Assembly: GCA_017395505.1 (NCBI GenBank) | Contig: JAFPUH010000019.1 | Location: 1 to 63,987 of the forward strand | Direction: 5' to 3' | From: Kiritimatiellia bacterium | GTDB lineage: Bacteria > Verrucomicrobiota > Kiritimatiellia > RFP12 > UBA1067 | DNA length: 63,987 nt | Part shown: in pieces, positions 30,121-37,918 of the stretch | Numbering within the stretch: position 1 is the first letter of the stretch | Layout: every line of letters starts with the position of its first letter | Translations under genes and position numbers: made by a program | Notes under the pieces: model-generated | Told to the model about the DNA's origin: nothing | The model's database searches: none | Seen by the model: only the letters and a program-made list of their open reading frames with translations

Positions 30121-30266
30121 GCCAGCGAAGGTTCGCGTTTGGGTCATATGACCCTACAGTGTCGCCACATATGACCCGACACCCTTACCTCATATGAGGC
30201 GACACCCTTACCTCATATGACCCGACAGCGTCGCCTCATATGACCCAAACGCGAAACCTCGCTGGC
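30121..30266. repeat. 23-bp-periodic CATATG array bounded by 31-bp inverted repeats
   Basis: Five CATATG palindromes start at 30145, 30168, 30191, 30214 and 30237, exactly 23 bp apart. Units at 30177-30199 and 30200-30222 differ only in the last two bases, and 30223-30245 resembles 30154-30176. The ends form a 31-bp inverted repeat (30121-30151 against 30236-30266, two mismatches). It lies in the 470-bp gap between two genes (29864-30333). No coding sequence is seen in that gap, and 29925-30120 shows nothing else recognisable. Confidence 0.85.
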
Positions 30267-30285
30267 CTTGGATTAAAACATCAAA

Positions 30286-30311
30286 GGCCACGCTTTTATA
30301 GTAGCGTGGCC
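30286..30311 (-). terminator. rho-independent terminator of priA
   Basis: A 9-bp stem (GGCCACGCT against AGCGTGGCC) with an 8-nt loop, followed on the minus strand by TTTGATGTTTTAAT. It lies 23 bp beyond the priA stop. Confidence 0.7.
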
Positions 30312-30333
30312 TCAAAAACAGCCTTTTCTGACC

Positions 30334-32727
30334 CTACGCCAGATTGTGGGCGTCCATATCGATTGCAAAGCGCAGGTTCTTAGGCGGCGGACGGTGGGCT
30401 AAAATCGTCCGCCAGGAGGATATGATGGCTCTCGCCCCGGGAGCACGAAGCACGATCTGCCAGCGGTACCAGCCGTCCGCCTTCTCGAGCGCGCTAGGCA
30501 CGGCTTCCGAGACGACGAGTCCGAGGGAAGGATTCTTGGCGGCGAATGCCGCAAAAGACTTCGCGTACATGTCGCTCCAAGTCGTGACGAGCCGCAAATC
30601 CTGCGACTTCAGGGCGACGACGGCCAGATGGCAGAACGGAGGAAAAAATCCCTCTTCACGGTCCTTCAGTTCGCGGACGGCGAAAGCCTCGTAGTCGCCG
30701 TTGGCGGCGTCGACTATCGCCGGCGCCGACGGATCGAAGCTCTGCACGATGACTTCGCCGGGCAGCTCGGCGCGTCCCGCGCGTCCCGCGACCTGGGCGA
30801 TGAGCTGGTATGTGCGTTCGGCCGCGCGGAAGTCCGGCATGTTGAGCGAGCTGTCGGCGTTCAAGACGCCGACCAGCGTGACATTGGGAAAATCGAGTCC
30901 CTTCGCGATCATCTGGGTGCCGACGAGTATCTGAGCCTCGCCGCGCCTGAAGGCGGACAGTATGTCGTCGTGCGAACGGCGGCGCGAGGTCGAGTCGGCG
31001 TCCATGCGAAGCACGTTCGCCTGCGGAAAGCACTTCGCGAGCGAAGCCTCGACGCGCTGGGTGCCGATGCCGCGATACGAGAGCGCCGCAGAGCCGCAGG
31101 CGGGACATTTCGCCGGCGTGGGGCGCCACCCGCCGCAGACGTGGCATCTCAAGCAGTCGTCGGCGCGGTGGTAGGTATAGGCGAGGTCGCAGTCGGGACA
31201 GGTGACGACGTGTCCGCAAGCCTCGCAGGTGACGGAGCGCGACCAGCCGCGCCTGTTTAGGAAGAGCATCGTCTGCTCGCCGCGATCGAGCCGCAGGCTT
31301 ATCGCATCCAGCAGCGCGCCCGAGAATATCGAGCGCCCCGGCTCCTCCTGCATGTTCACAAGGCGCACGGACGGCAGCGAGCCGAGGCCGGCGCGGTCAG
31401 TCATCGTGGCGCAGGCGTATTTGCCGCGGCGAACGTTCATCCATGTCTCGAGCGAAGGCGTGGCGCTGCCCAGAACGACGGCGGCGCCTTCGATCGCGCC
31501 GCGCAGCACGGCCGCGTCGCGCGCATGGTAGCGAGGATTGTCCTCCTGCTTGTAGCTTGGCTCGTGCTCTTCGTCGACGACTATCAGGCCGAGGTTCGCG
31601 ACGGGCGCGAAGACTGCGCTGCGGGGTCCGACGACTACGCGGGCCTCGCCGCGGCGTATGCGGTGCCACTCGTCGTAGCGCTCGCCGTCCGAAAGCGCAG
31701 AGTGCAGCACGGCCACGCGGTCGCCGAAACGCGAAGCGAAGCGCTGGACCGTCTGGGGGGTAAGCGCGATTTCAGGCACCATGACTATCGCGCCGCGTCC
31801 CTTCTCCAGTTCGGACGCTATCGCCTGAAGATATACCTCTGTCTTGCCGGACCCCGTGACGCCATGCAGAAGGAGTGCGCTTGGCGAAAGCGCAACACCT
31901 TGAGCGAGCGCACCTTGGGGGCACGCACCTTGGGGGAGTTCATCTTGGGGGGTCGCACCTTGGGGGAGCGGGCGTCTCGCCCGCTCTAATGGAAGATCTA
32001 AACCCTCCTTTGTCGCGGGCGAGGACGCCCGCGCTCCCAGTTGGGTAGTCTCGCAATTCGCAGGCGAGGACGCCCGCGCTCCCAGTTGGGTAGCCTCGCA
32101 AAGGGTTTTTATGGATACCAAAGCGGCAGACTGCTGGGCGTTGAGCGCGAGAGGCTTGGTCGGCAATACGCGGCGGCCTGAAAGCGGATCTCGGCGGCGG
32201 GCGCGGGGGGCGATCGCTACGAGCCCTTTGGCTGCGAGCGCTCGGAGGGAGGCCGGGGTCGTCTTTAGTTCTTCGCAGAGCTGGGCGAGCCATCCGCCGT
32301 CCAGCCGCACTATGTTGTCGTAAAGCCACTTCTGGCGCGCCGTAAGCCCTTCGGCGGGAGCACCTTCGGCAGGCTCGACGAAAAGCTGCTCCTTTGCGCG
32401 GGCGTTGCGCTTAAGCACCGCCGCAGGCAACGCCGCCCGCAGGACGCTTTCGATCGGCGCCGCCGTGTATTCGGCGATGCGCCTTACGAGAGTCAGGAGC
32501 GACGGGGAAAAGAAAGGCGTCTCGTCGACGATGGACGAAACGGACTTGAGCTTGGCGGATGGCGGCGCGGTGCGCTCGCCGATCTCGACCGCGAAGCCTC
32601 GCGCCTCGCGGCGCCCGAACGGAACGGAAAGAAGCTGGCCGACGGCCAGCTTCCCTCTCAGCGCTTCCGGCACTTCGTAGTCGAAGAGCCTGTCGAGCGC
32701 CAGGTCTATCGCGACCCTGACGACCAC
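30334..32727 (-). CDS. priA: primosomal protein N', replication restart helicase
   Basis: A 797-residue DEAH-like helicase that reloads DnaB at stalled forks. It has the N-terminal 3'-DNA-binding domain, Walker A HGVTGSGKTEVY, DEEH box (VVDEEHEPSYKQ), the zinc-binding cysteines (CEACGHVVTCPDCD, CHVCGG, CPACG) and the helicase C motif GTQMIAKGLDFPNVTLVGV. An in-frame insertion of about 70 residues, encoded by 31884-32102 and made of tandem repeats, separates the winged-helix region from Walker A. It starts close after the pseudopilin stop (32732). Confidence 0.95.
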   Translation of the reverse strand: MVVRVAIDLALDRLFDYEVPEALRGKLAVGQLLSVPFGRREARGFAVEIGERTAPPSAKLKSVSSIVDETPFFSPSLLTLVRRIAEYTAAPIESVLRAALPAAVLKRNARAKEQLFVEPAEGAPAEGLTARQKWLYDNIVRLDGGWLAQLCEELKTTPASLRALAAKGLVAIAPRARRRDPLSGRRVLPTKPLALNAQQSAALVSIKTLCEATQLGARASSPANCETTQLGARASSPATKEGLDLPLERARRPLPQGATPQDELPQGACPQGALAQGVALSPSALLLHGVTGSGKTEVYLQAIASELEKGRGAIVMVPEIALTPQTVQRFASRFGDRVAVLHSALSDGERYDEWHRIRRGEARVVVGPRSAVFAPVANLGLIVVDEEHEPSYKQEDNPRYHARDAAVLRGAIEGAAVVLGSATPSLETWMNVRRGKYACATMTDRAGLGSLPSVRLVNMQEEPGRSIFSGALLDAISLRLDRGEQTMLFLNRRGWSRSVTCEACGHVVTCPDCDLAYTYHRADDCLRCHVCGGWRPTPAKCPACGSAALSYRGIGTQRVEASLAKCFPQANVLRMDADSTSRRRSHDDILSAFRRGEAQILVGTQMIAKGLDFPNVTLVGVLNADSSLNMPDFRAAERTYQLIAQVAGRAGRAELPGEVIVQSFDPSAPAIVDAANGDYEAFAVRELKDREEGFFPPFCHLAVVALKSQDLRLVTTWSDMYAKSFAAFAAKNPSLGLVVSEAVPSALEKADGWYRWQIVLRAPGARAIISSWRTILAHRPPPKNLRFAIDMDAHNLA
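31884..32102. repeat. in-frame tandem repeats inserted in priA
   Basis: Two repeat types are adjacent. At 32019-32102 there are two 45-bp copies (period 32019 to 32064) encoding CETTQLGARASSPAT-like peptides. At about 31895-31970 there are about five 15-bp units around CGCACCTTGGGGG encoding PQGAC-like pentapeptides. A palindrome GAGCGGGCG-TCT-CGCCCGCTC (31966-31986) sits between them. Confidence 0.8.
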
Positions 32728-32731
32728 CCTA

Positions 32732-33457
32732 TTAGAGGTCGAGGTACTCGAGCGCGTTCGCGAGAGCCGTGTTGTCGAAGCTCTGGCGGTTGAAGATCAC
32801 GGGGAGCTTCGAATACTTGGCCTTGACGACCTGGGTGCCGCCGCCCTTGCGGACCATGACCCACGCCTTGTTGCCGAACGGCGTGGAATAGTCGCCGCCC
32901 TTCACGCCGCACTTGACGTCGCCGGTCTTGGAGCCGTCGTAGGTCTTGAGGTTGCTGCCGAGCGTATCGAAGTCGACGTTGCGCGTGACGAGCGCGGGGA
33001 CGACGTCGGAGACTTCGCTCGAGAGGTTCTTGACGACAAGCCAGCCGACATTCTTCTTCTGGAGCGTCGAACCCGTCATGCCGGGAACGCCGCCGCCGGA
33101 GAGGCAGCTGATGTCGACATCGACGAACGACTGGCGATCCTTCGCGTCGGTATCGAGGTCGAAGAGATACTTGAAGAACTCGGTAGAGCTGCTGGCGCCG
33201 ATGACGTTCTTGTCGTCGTCATCGAGACCCTCGGTATCGCTCTGGGGCCAGACGGCCTGAAGGCCGGCTCCCTCGCGCTCGGTGTTGCACTGGGTGATCG
33301 CGACGAAGAGGTTGCGGCCGCGCATGGCCATTGCCGACGTGTTCGCCGAAAGCATGGCTGAAGAAATCGCAGGGAATAGAGCGCCCATCAGAATACCGAG
33401 AATACCGATAACGACGAGCAGCTCGACGAGCGTGAAGCCTTTGGACATCTTTTTCAT
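32732..33457 (-). CDS. type II/IV secretion pseudopilin-like protein
   Basis: A 241-residue protein with a class III leader: MKKMSKG followed by FTLVELLVVIGILGILMGALFPA, so prepilin peptidase should cut after Gly7 and methylate the Phe. Glu5 of the mature protein is present. The rest is a globular domain, longer than GspG, typical of the many pseudopilins of PVC bacteria. It may work with the ATPase at 7546-9237. Its promoter is at 33492-33520. Confidence 0.88.
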   Translation of the reverse strand: MKKMSKGFTLVELLVVIGILGILMGALFPAISSAMLSANTSAMAMRGRNLFVAITQCNTEREGAGLQAVWPQSDTEGLDDDDKNVIGASSSTEFFKYLFDLDTDAKDRQSFVDVDISCLSGGGVPGMTGSTLQKKNVGWLVVKNLSSEVSDVVPALVTRNVDFDTLGSNLKTYDGSKTGDVKCGVKGGDYSTPFGNKAWVMVRKGGGTQVVKAKYSKLPVIFNRQSFDNTALANALEYLDL

Positions 33458-33491
33458 TTGTTGTTCCTTGTTGGTTAGGTTTGTTGGGTAT

Positions 33492-33520
33492 ATTATCTCA
33501 CAAATCCCGCTTGCGCGCAA
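33492..33520 (-). promoter_or_regulatory. promoter of the pseudopilin gene
   Basis: Minus strand: TTGCGC (33515-33520), 17 bp, GATAAT (33492-33497) with TGTGA before it. It overlaps the end of the upstream phosphatidyltransferase gene. Confidence 0.65.
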
Positions 33521-34139
33521 GTGCCTTTTTGAGGTAGGGCGAATACGCGGCGGTGTAGGTGACGAGGCTCGCGAGCGTAAGCGCTATGAGCACGGCCTCG
33601 AAGAGGTAGCACGTCGCAAGCCACGGCCCGTGCCACAAATCGGGCACAAGGCGGTGGAAGGCGAGGTAGAGGTATATCCACCCCGCGCCGGGAAACGACA
33701 GGGCGGTGCGAACCTTGCCGAGCCACATCGCGGCGACGTCGGCGCCATACATAGTGCCGACGGTACGCATGAACGTGACCCACGTGTCGCGGAGCATGTA
33801 GAGCAGAGTAAAGCCGAGCAGCGCCATCGTGTGGGCATCGCCCTCGCCCTGCCTCGCGGACTGCCAGACGAGCGCGGGAAACGCCACGATGTAGAACACC
33901 TTGTCCATCAACGGGTCGGCCAGCTTGCCGAGGTCTGAAACCACCCCCCACTTGCGGGCGAGATGCCCGTCGAAGAGGTCCGTCAGCCCCGAAAGCAGCA
34001 TCGCCAGACACGCCGCAGCGCCTAGCCAGAAACCGCCCTGGAACTCCTGGGCGACGGCAAAGCCAAGCCACGCGAATATCAGCGGAACGCGCGCGAAAGT
34101 AAGCCCGTTGACGAGCCTCGACTTCGTCTCTAGACTCAC
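33498..34139 (-). CDS. CDP-alcohol phosphatidyltransferase (PgsA-like)
   Basis: A 213-residue inner-membrane enzyme with several hydrophobic helices. It carries the family active-site pattern DG-x2-AR-x8-G-x3-D-x3-D in DLFDGHLARKWGVVSDLGKL-ADPLMDK. It probably makes phosphatidylglycerol phosphate from CDP-diacylglycerol and glycerol-3-phosphate, but other alcohol acceptors cannot be excluded. It overlaps the zinc-ribbon gene upstream by 4 bp. Confidence 0.85.
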   Translation of the reverse strand: MSLETKSRLVNGLTFARVPLIFAWLGFAVAQEFQGGFWLGAAACLAMLLSGLTDLFDGHLARKWGVVSDLGKLADPLMDKVFYIVAFPALVWQSARQGEGDAHTMALLGFTLLYMLRDTWVTFMRTVGTMYGADVAAMWLGKVRTALSFPGAGWIYLYLAFHRLVPDLWHGPWLATCYLFEAVLIALTLASLVTYTAAYSPYLKKALARKRDL

Positions 34140-34501
34140 TTGAGGCCTTCCGCAACGACAGCCTGCATCACGGTAAGCGCCTCCTGCAGCTGCGACAAGC
34201 GGGTCTTGAGCGACTGAATCTCAAGCTCGGCCTTCTGGAAGTTCTTGCGCGTCGCGAAAAGCTGCTTGAGTATCTCGCCCGGGTCGAGGTCGAGGTCGTT
34301 GAGCTCCATGCCCTCGGGAATCGGCACGAGCACGGACTTTCCGCAGTCGGAGCAGGGAATCTGAAGCCCCGCGCCGCGATAGTCGATGACAAGGCTCTTG
34401 CCGCAGTAGGGGCAGTCGAACACAATGTCGGTGTCGCGAATCTCCGCAGCGAGCGGATCGTTGTTCTCGGCAATCTCCTTGCCCTGCATGTCTTCAGCCA
34501 T
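34136..34501 (-). CDS. zinc-ribbon and coiled-coil protein of unknown function
   Basis: A 121-residue protein. A zinc ribbon at residues about 30-57 (FDCPYCGKSLVIDYRG and IPCSDCGKSVLV: two CxxC pairs) is followed by a coiled coil (KNFQKAELEIQSLKTRLSQL). It shares an operon with the phosphatidyltransferase downstream. The function is not known; the form is that of small PVC zinc-ribbon proteins. The promoter at 34531-34559 lies within the rplT terminator. Confidence 0.65.
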   Translation of the reverse strand: MAEDMQGKEIAENNDPLAAEIRDTDIVFDCPYCGKSLVIDYRGAGLQIPCSDCGKSVLVPIPEGMELNDLDLDPGEILKQLFATRKNFQKAELEIQSLKTRLSQLQEALTVMQAVVAEGLK

Positions 34502-34530
34502 TGTAGAAACCTCCTTGGAGTTTGGATGCT

Positions 34531-34559
34531 ATTATATAATAAAAACCGCCGGAGCGCAA
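34531..34559 (-). promoter_or_regulatory. promoter of the zinc-ribbon/pgsA-like operon
   Basis: Minus strand: TTGCGC (34554-34559), 17 bp, TATAAT (34531-34536). The -35 box falls in the loop of the rplT terminator hairpin and the spacer covers its descending arm and T-tract. Confidence 0.75.
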
Positions 34560-34575
34560 GATGGCCCGGCGGTTT
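34543..34575 (-). terminator. rho-independent terminator of rpmI-rplT
   Basis: Minus strand: AAACCGCCGG (34566-34575), 13-nt loop, CCGGCGGTTT (34543-34552), then TTTATT. It lies 25 bp beyond the rplT stop. Confidence 0.8.
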
Positions 34576-34599
34576 CTGGTCGCTAAGACCGCAAAGCCC

Positions 34600-34947
34600 T
34601 TAGGCGTTCTTCGCGACCTCGACGATCGCCTTGAAGCCCGCGGGATCCTGAATCGCGATCTCGCTGAGCATCTTGCGGTTGAGCACGACGCCGGCCTTGG
34701 TGAGACCCGCGATGAGCTTCGAGTAGCTGATACCCTCGGCGCGGGCGGCGGCGTTGACGCGGGCGATCCAAAGCTGGCGGAAGTCGCGCTTCTTCAGCTT
34801 GCGGTGCTCGGTCGAGAGACGCATCGCGCGATCGACAGCCTCGGTCGCGGTACGGAAGAGTTTGGAGCGGGCGCCATAGAAGCCTTTCGCCAGCTCAAGG
34901 CGGCGACGGCGGCGTTCGCGGGAAGCGGGAGCATTTGTAACACGCAT
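34600..34947 (-). CDS. rplT: 50S ribosomal protein L20
   Basis: A 115-residue early-assembly ribosomal protein with the basic N-terminus RERRRRRLELAKGFYGARSK and the C-terminal fold SYSKLIAGLTKAGVVLNRKML. Length is standard. It is 20 bp downstream of rpmI and followed by a clear terminator. Confidence 0.97.
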   Translation of the reverse strand: MRVTNAPASRERRRRRLELAKGFYGARSKLFRTATEAVDRAMRLSTEHRKLKKRDFRQLWIARVNAAARAEGISYSKLIAGLTKAGVVLNRKMLSEIAIQDPAGFKAIVEVAKNA

Positions 34948-34967
34948 TGTCTTCTACTCCTTATCGA

Positions 34968-35165
34968 TTAGCGACCCTGAAGCGCACGGGCGTAGGTCTT
35001 GGTTACTGTGGTGTCGGCGACTGCACGACCGCGGAGATTGCGCTTGCGCGTACGGCTCTTGCCGTTGTTGAGGTGGGCCTTGCCACCCTGCGAGCGCATA
35101 ACCTTGCCCGTGGCCGACATTTTCATGCGCTTCGTGGCGCACTTCTTCGTTTTCATCTTAGGCAT
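34968..35165 (-). CDS. rpmI: 50S ribosomal protein L35
   Basis: A 65-residue basic ribosomal protein: [20 protein letters not shown] start, [19 protein letters not shown] in the middle. It is the first gene of a two-gene operon with rplT. The usual upstream neighbour infC is not here; a consensus promoter lies directly upstream. Confidence 0.96.
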   Translation of the reverse strand: MPKMKTKKCATKRMKMSATGKVMRSQGGKAHLNNGKSRTRKRNLRGRAVADTTVTKTYARALQGR

Positions 35166-35240
35166 TGCTTTATTCCTTATTTGTCTCCCTTACCGGTCGG
35201 GCAGTCGGTTGAAAGGCCCGATCCAGACGGAAGAGCGCGT

Positions 35241-35270
35241 ATTATACGCTTTTTCGTCCGAACCTGTCAA
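35241..35270 (-). promoter_or_regulatory. consensus promoter of rpmI-rplT
   Basis: Minus strand: TTGACA (35265-35270), 18 bp, TATAAT (35241-35246). Leader to the ATG is about 70 nt. A run of eight G/C pairs separates it from the SDR gene end. Confidence 0.85.
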
Positions 35271-35278
35271 GGGGGGGG

Positions 35279-35911
35279 CTAGAGGGATTGTCCGCCGTCG
35301 ACAGGCACTATGCAGCCGCTCGTACGCTTGGCGTCAAGCAGGAAGGCTACCGCCGCGGCGACATCCTCGGGTGTCGGTCGGCCAAGCGGAGTCTCGCCGG
35401 CCAGTTCATGCACGCCCTCGGGCGGCATCACGGGCCCAGGAGCAACGGCGTTCACCCTCAACATCGAGGCGAACATGGCTGCGCTCCGGTGGGTCCATTC
35501 GAGAAGCGAGCGCTTGCTCTCGGCGTATGCGCCCTTCTGCTGTTCCGCACCCTCGCCGAGCACTCGGCAGTCGAGCACGTTCACTACGCATCCGACGCCC
35601 TCTTCGCGTCCCGCCATCAGCATGGTGAGCTTTCGGGGGCTTTCGAGGTTCAAGATCGACATCGCCGCATCGTCGCCGGTGAATATGGCCGCATTGTTCA
35701 CCAGTGCGTCCGGCGGCCTTCCGCCGAGCTTGGCGCAGGCGGCGGCGAAAAGTCTCGCGGCTCCCATCGGTTCGGAGAGGTCGGCGACGATGTCGGCTCC
35801 AGCGTCTGCGCGGTGGGAGGTCGTAAGCACCTTCCAGCCGTCTTCGCGAAGCCGCGCTGAAATTGCGAGCCCGAGGCGGACAGTTCCGCCGGTCACTACG
35901 ACACTCTTCAT
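35279..35911 (-). CDS. short-chain dehydrogenase/reductase, possibly pteridine reductase-like
   Basis: A 210-residue SDR. The NAD(P) motif is TGGTVRLGLAIS, then NNAAIF, the catalytic YAESK and RVNAVAPGPVMPP; it ends in CIVPVDGGQSL. The Arg after TGG (TGGTVRLG) resembles FolM/PTR1-type pteridine reductases, but the substrate cannot be fixed from sequence. The ATG at 35911 lies 8 bp after the stop of the decarboxylase gene, so they are cotranscribed. Confidence 0.8.
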   Translation of the reverse strand: MKSVVVTGGTVRLGLAISARLREDGWKVLTTSHRADAGADIVADLSEPMGAARLFAAACAKLGGRPPDALVNNAAIFTGDDAAMSILNLESPRKLTMLMAGREEGVGCVVNVLDCRVLGEGAEQQKGAYAESKRSLLEWTHRSAAMFASMLRVNAVAPGPVMPPEGVHELAGETPLGRPTPEDVAAAVAFLLDAKRTSGCIVPVDGGQSL

Positions 35912-35919
35912 GGGCGGCC

Positions 35920-36909
35920 TCAGACTCCGGCGAGACGCCTGAAATACTCGATCGTCTTGGCGAGACCTTCCTGAAGCGGAACCTTCGGCTCCCATCCGAG
36001 AAGCTCCTTGGCAAGCGTTATGTCGGGCTTGCGGCGCTTGGGGTCGTCGGAAGGTATGGGACGGTAGACGAGTTTCGATGTGGACTCCGGCAGCTGGCGA
36101 AGCGTCTCTTCGGCGAGCTGCTTGATGGTGTATTCGCCGGGGTTGCCGGTGTTTATCACGGGGGCGCCGAGCCTGTGCTTCTCGCAGAACGCATCCACGG
36201 TCTCGCGGGGCAGCGACATGTAGCGGCGGATGGCCTCTATGAGATCGTCGCAGTACTGGAAGCTGCGCGTCTGCTCGCCGTCGCCGAAGAGCGTGATGTC
36301 CTCGTTGGCCAGCGCCTGCATTATGAAGTTGGATATCACGCGGCCGTCCTTCGGGTGCATGTTGGGGCCGTAGGTGTTGAATATGCGCACCATCCTGGCA
36401 TCCACGCCATACTCGCGGCGGTAGTCGGCGGCAAGGGTCTCGGCGCAGCGCTTGCCCTCGTCGTAGCAGCTGCGTACGCCGATCGTGTTGACGTTGCCCC
36501 AGTAGCTCTCTACCTGCGGATGCACTAGCGGGTCGCCGTAGACTTCGCTGGTGGAGGTGTGCAGAAGCCGCGCCTTGGTCTTGAGCGCAAGGTCGAGCAT
36601 GTTCATCATGCCGAGAACGCTCGACTTCATCGTCTCGACGGGGTTGTGCTGGTAGTGTATGGGGCTCGCCGGACACGCCAGGTTGTAGATCTCGTCGAAC
36701 TGCCCCCAGAAAGGCTGCGTCACGTCGTGCAGCACGAAGGAGAACCGGCGGTTGTTGAAGAGCTCAAGTATGTTGTTCTTCGTGCCGGTGAACAGGTTGT
36801 CGAGGGCGGTAACTTCATAGCCCTCGTCAAGCAGCCTTCTGCAAAGATGGCTGCCGAGAAATCCCGCCGCGCCGGTCACCAGAGCCTTCTTCGGCAATTT
36901 GAGTTCCAT
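35920..36909 (-). CDS. UDP-glucuronate decarboxylase-like NAD-dependent epimerase/dehydratase
   Basis: A 329-residue extended SDR closely resembling UDP-xylose synthases: [15 protein letters not shown] (NAD motif), [20 protein letters not shown], the [10 protein letters not shown] Ser/Thr region, YDEGKR (catalytic Tyr/Lys) and [17 protein letters not shown]. It should convert UDP-glucuronate to UDP-xylose for surface glycans. The ATG at 36909 follows a GGAG ribosome site. A TATAAT with TATGG upstream is at 36940-36945. Confidence 0.9.
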   Translation of the reverse strand: MELKLPKKALVTGAAGFLGSHLCRRLLDEGYEVTALDNLFTGTKNNILELFNNRRFSFVLHDVTQPFWGQFDEIYNLACPASPIHYQHNPVETMKSSVLGMMNMLDLALKTKARLLHTSTSEVYGDPLVHPQVESYWGNVNTIGVRSCYDEGKRCAETLAADYRREYGVDARMVRIFNTYGPNMHPKDGRVISNFIMQALANEDITLFGDGEQTRSFQYCDDLIEAIRRYMSLPRETVDAFCEKHRLGAPVINTGNPGEYTIKQLAEETLRQLPESTSKLVYRPIPSDDPKRRKPDITLAKELLGWEPKVPLQEGLAKTIEYFRRLAGV

Positions 36910-36939
36910 ATCGATTCTCCTTGTGTCGTAGGTTTGGGT

Positions 36940-36945
36940 ATTATA
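36940..36945 (-). promoter_or_regulatory. extended -10 for the UDP-glucuronate decarboxylase-like gene
   Basis: Minus strand TATGG plus TATAAT, 31 bp upstream of the ATG. The -35 region is weak. Confidence 0.5.
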
Positions 36946-36965
36946 CCATATTTTAGCGCGGGGCG

Positions 36966-37003
36966 CCCTGAAAAGCAAAGCCCTGCTCCTCGAGGAGCAG
37001 GGC
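36966..37003 (-). terminator. rho-independent terminator of rpsB-tsf
   Basis: A perfect 24-bp palindrome (36980-37003, arms GCCCTGCTCCTC and GAGGAGCAGGGC) followed on the minus strand by TTTGCTTTTC. It is 33 bp beyond the tsf stop. Confidence 0.85.
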
Positions 37004-37035
37004 CGATATGTAGCGGAAATCACTCCGCCATATGC

Positions 37036-37881
37036 TTAGGTGCCGAGCTGGAGGCGCGCGAAACGCTTGATCGTCAGCGTGTCGCCGAGGTTCTTGGCGA
37101 CGCTGCCGAGATACTTCTCGACGGTCGTGTCGCCGTCGGCGACGTAGTCCTGCTTGGTGAGGCAGATCTGCGTGCAGAACTTGGCGGTCATGCCCTTCTT
37201 GATGCCGACCAGAGCCTGCTCGGGAGGCAGCTTGCCCTTCTGCTCCTTGAGCGCGTTGAGCTTGATCTCAAGCTCGGCGTCGATCTCGGCCTGGGGGACA
37301 TCCTCGGGGTTGACGTACTTCGGGGCGTTGGCGGCGACCTGCAGGCAGATCATGTGCGCGGCCTCGGCGAGCTCGGGGCTCGCGGACGTCTCGGGCTTCG
37401 TGCAAGCGATCTCGACGAGAACGCCGATCTTGCCGCCCATGTGGATGTAGCCGGAGAGCACGCCCTCGCCCTCGAGCACATAGCGCTCGGCGCGGCGGAT
37501 CTTCACGTTCTCGCCGGTCTTGGTGAGGAGCATCTTGTAGTCGTCGTTGAGCGTCTGCTCGATGTCCTTGCCCTCGAGCGCGACCTTGGCCGCGTCATCG
37601 ACGAACTTGACGAACGCATCCGTCTTCGCGACGAAGTCGGTTTCGCAGTTGACCTCGGCGAGAGCCATCGACTTCTTGTCGGCGGCCTCGGCGAGAGCCA
37701 CGATACCCTGCTTCGACTCCTTGTCGACGCGCTTGGCGGCGACGGCGAGACCCTTCTCGCGGAGATACTTGACGGCTTCCTCCATATTGCCGTTGGTCGC
37801 GGTAAGGGCCTCCTTGCAGGCGCCCATTCCGGCGGCGGTGGCCTCGCGGAGTTCCTTGATCTGCTGAATTGTGATAGCCAT
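37036..37881 (-). CDS. tsf: translation elongation factor Ts
   Basis: A 281-residue nucleotide-exchange factor for EF-Tu. It has the N-terminal UBA-like IKELREATAAGMGACKEALT, the TDFV motif (NCETDFVAKTDAF) and the two core repeats. It follows rpsB with a 37-bp spacer, the usual order. No Shine-Dalgarno sequence is seen before the ATG; the spacer is a 7-bp tandem repeat (37882-37918), so translation may be coupled to rpsB. Confidence 0.97.
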   Translation of the reverse strand: MAITIQQIKELREATAAGMGACKEALTATNGNMEEAVKYLREKGLAVAAKRVDKESKQGIVALAEAADKKSMALAEVNCETDFVAKTDAFVKFVDDAAKVALEGKDIEQTLNDDYKMLLTKTGENVKIRRAERYVLEGEGVLSGYIHMGGKIGVLVEIACTKPETSASPELAEAAHMICLQVAANAPKYVNPEDVPQAEIDAELEIKLNALKEQKGKLPPEQALVGIKKGMTAKFCTQICLTKQDYVADGDTTVEKYLGSVAKNLGDTLTIKRFARLQLGT

Positions 37882-37918
37882 TGTAGTTAGTCGTTAGTTG
37901 TTAGTGGTTAGTCGCTAG
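37882..37918 (-). repeat. 7-bp tandem repeat CTAACNA in the rpsB-tsf spacer
   Basis: Read on the minus strand, five consecutive 7-nt units (CTAGCGA, CTAACCA, CTAACAA, CTAACGA, CTAACTA) fill the spacer. Because 7 is not a multiple of 3, the TAA/TAG triplets fall in all three frames. There is no ribosome-binding sequence in it. Confidence 0.8.

Noticed and set aside
30121-30266. CRISPR array
   Set aside because: The 23-bp repeats are directly adjacent with no unique spacers and no cas genes are nearby.
36980-37003. Operator or recombination site (24-bp perfect palindrome)
   Set aside because: It is followed by a T-rich tract on the strand of tsf and lies just past its stop, so a terminator explains it.
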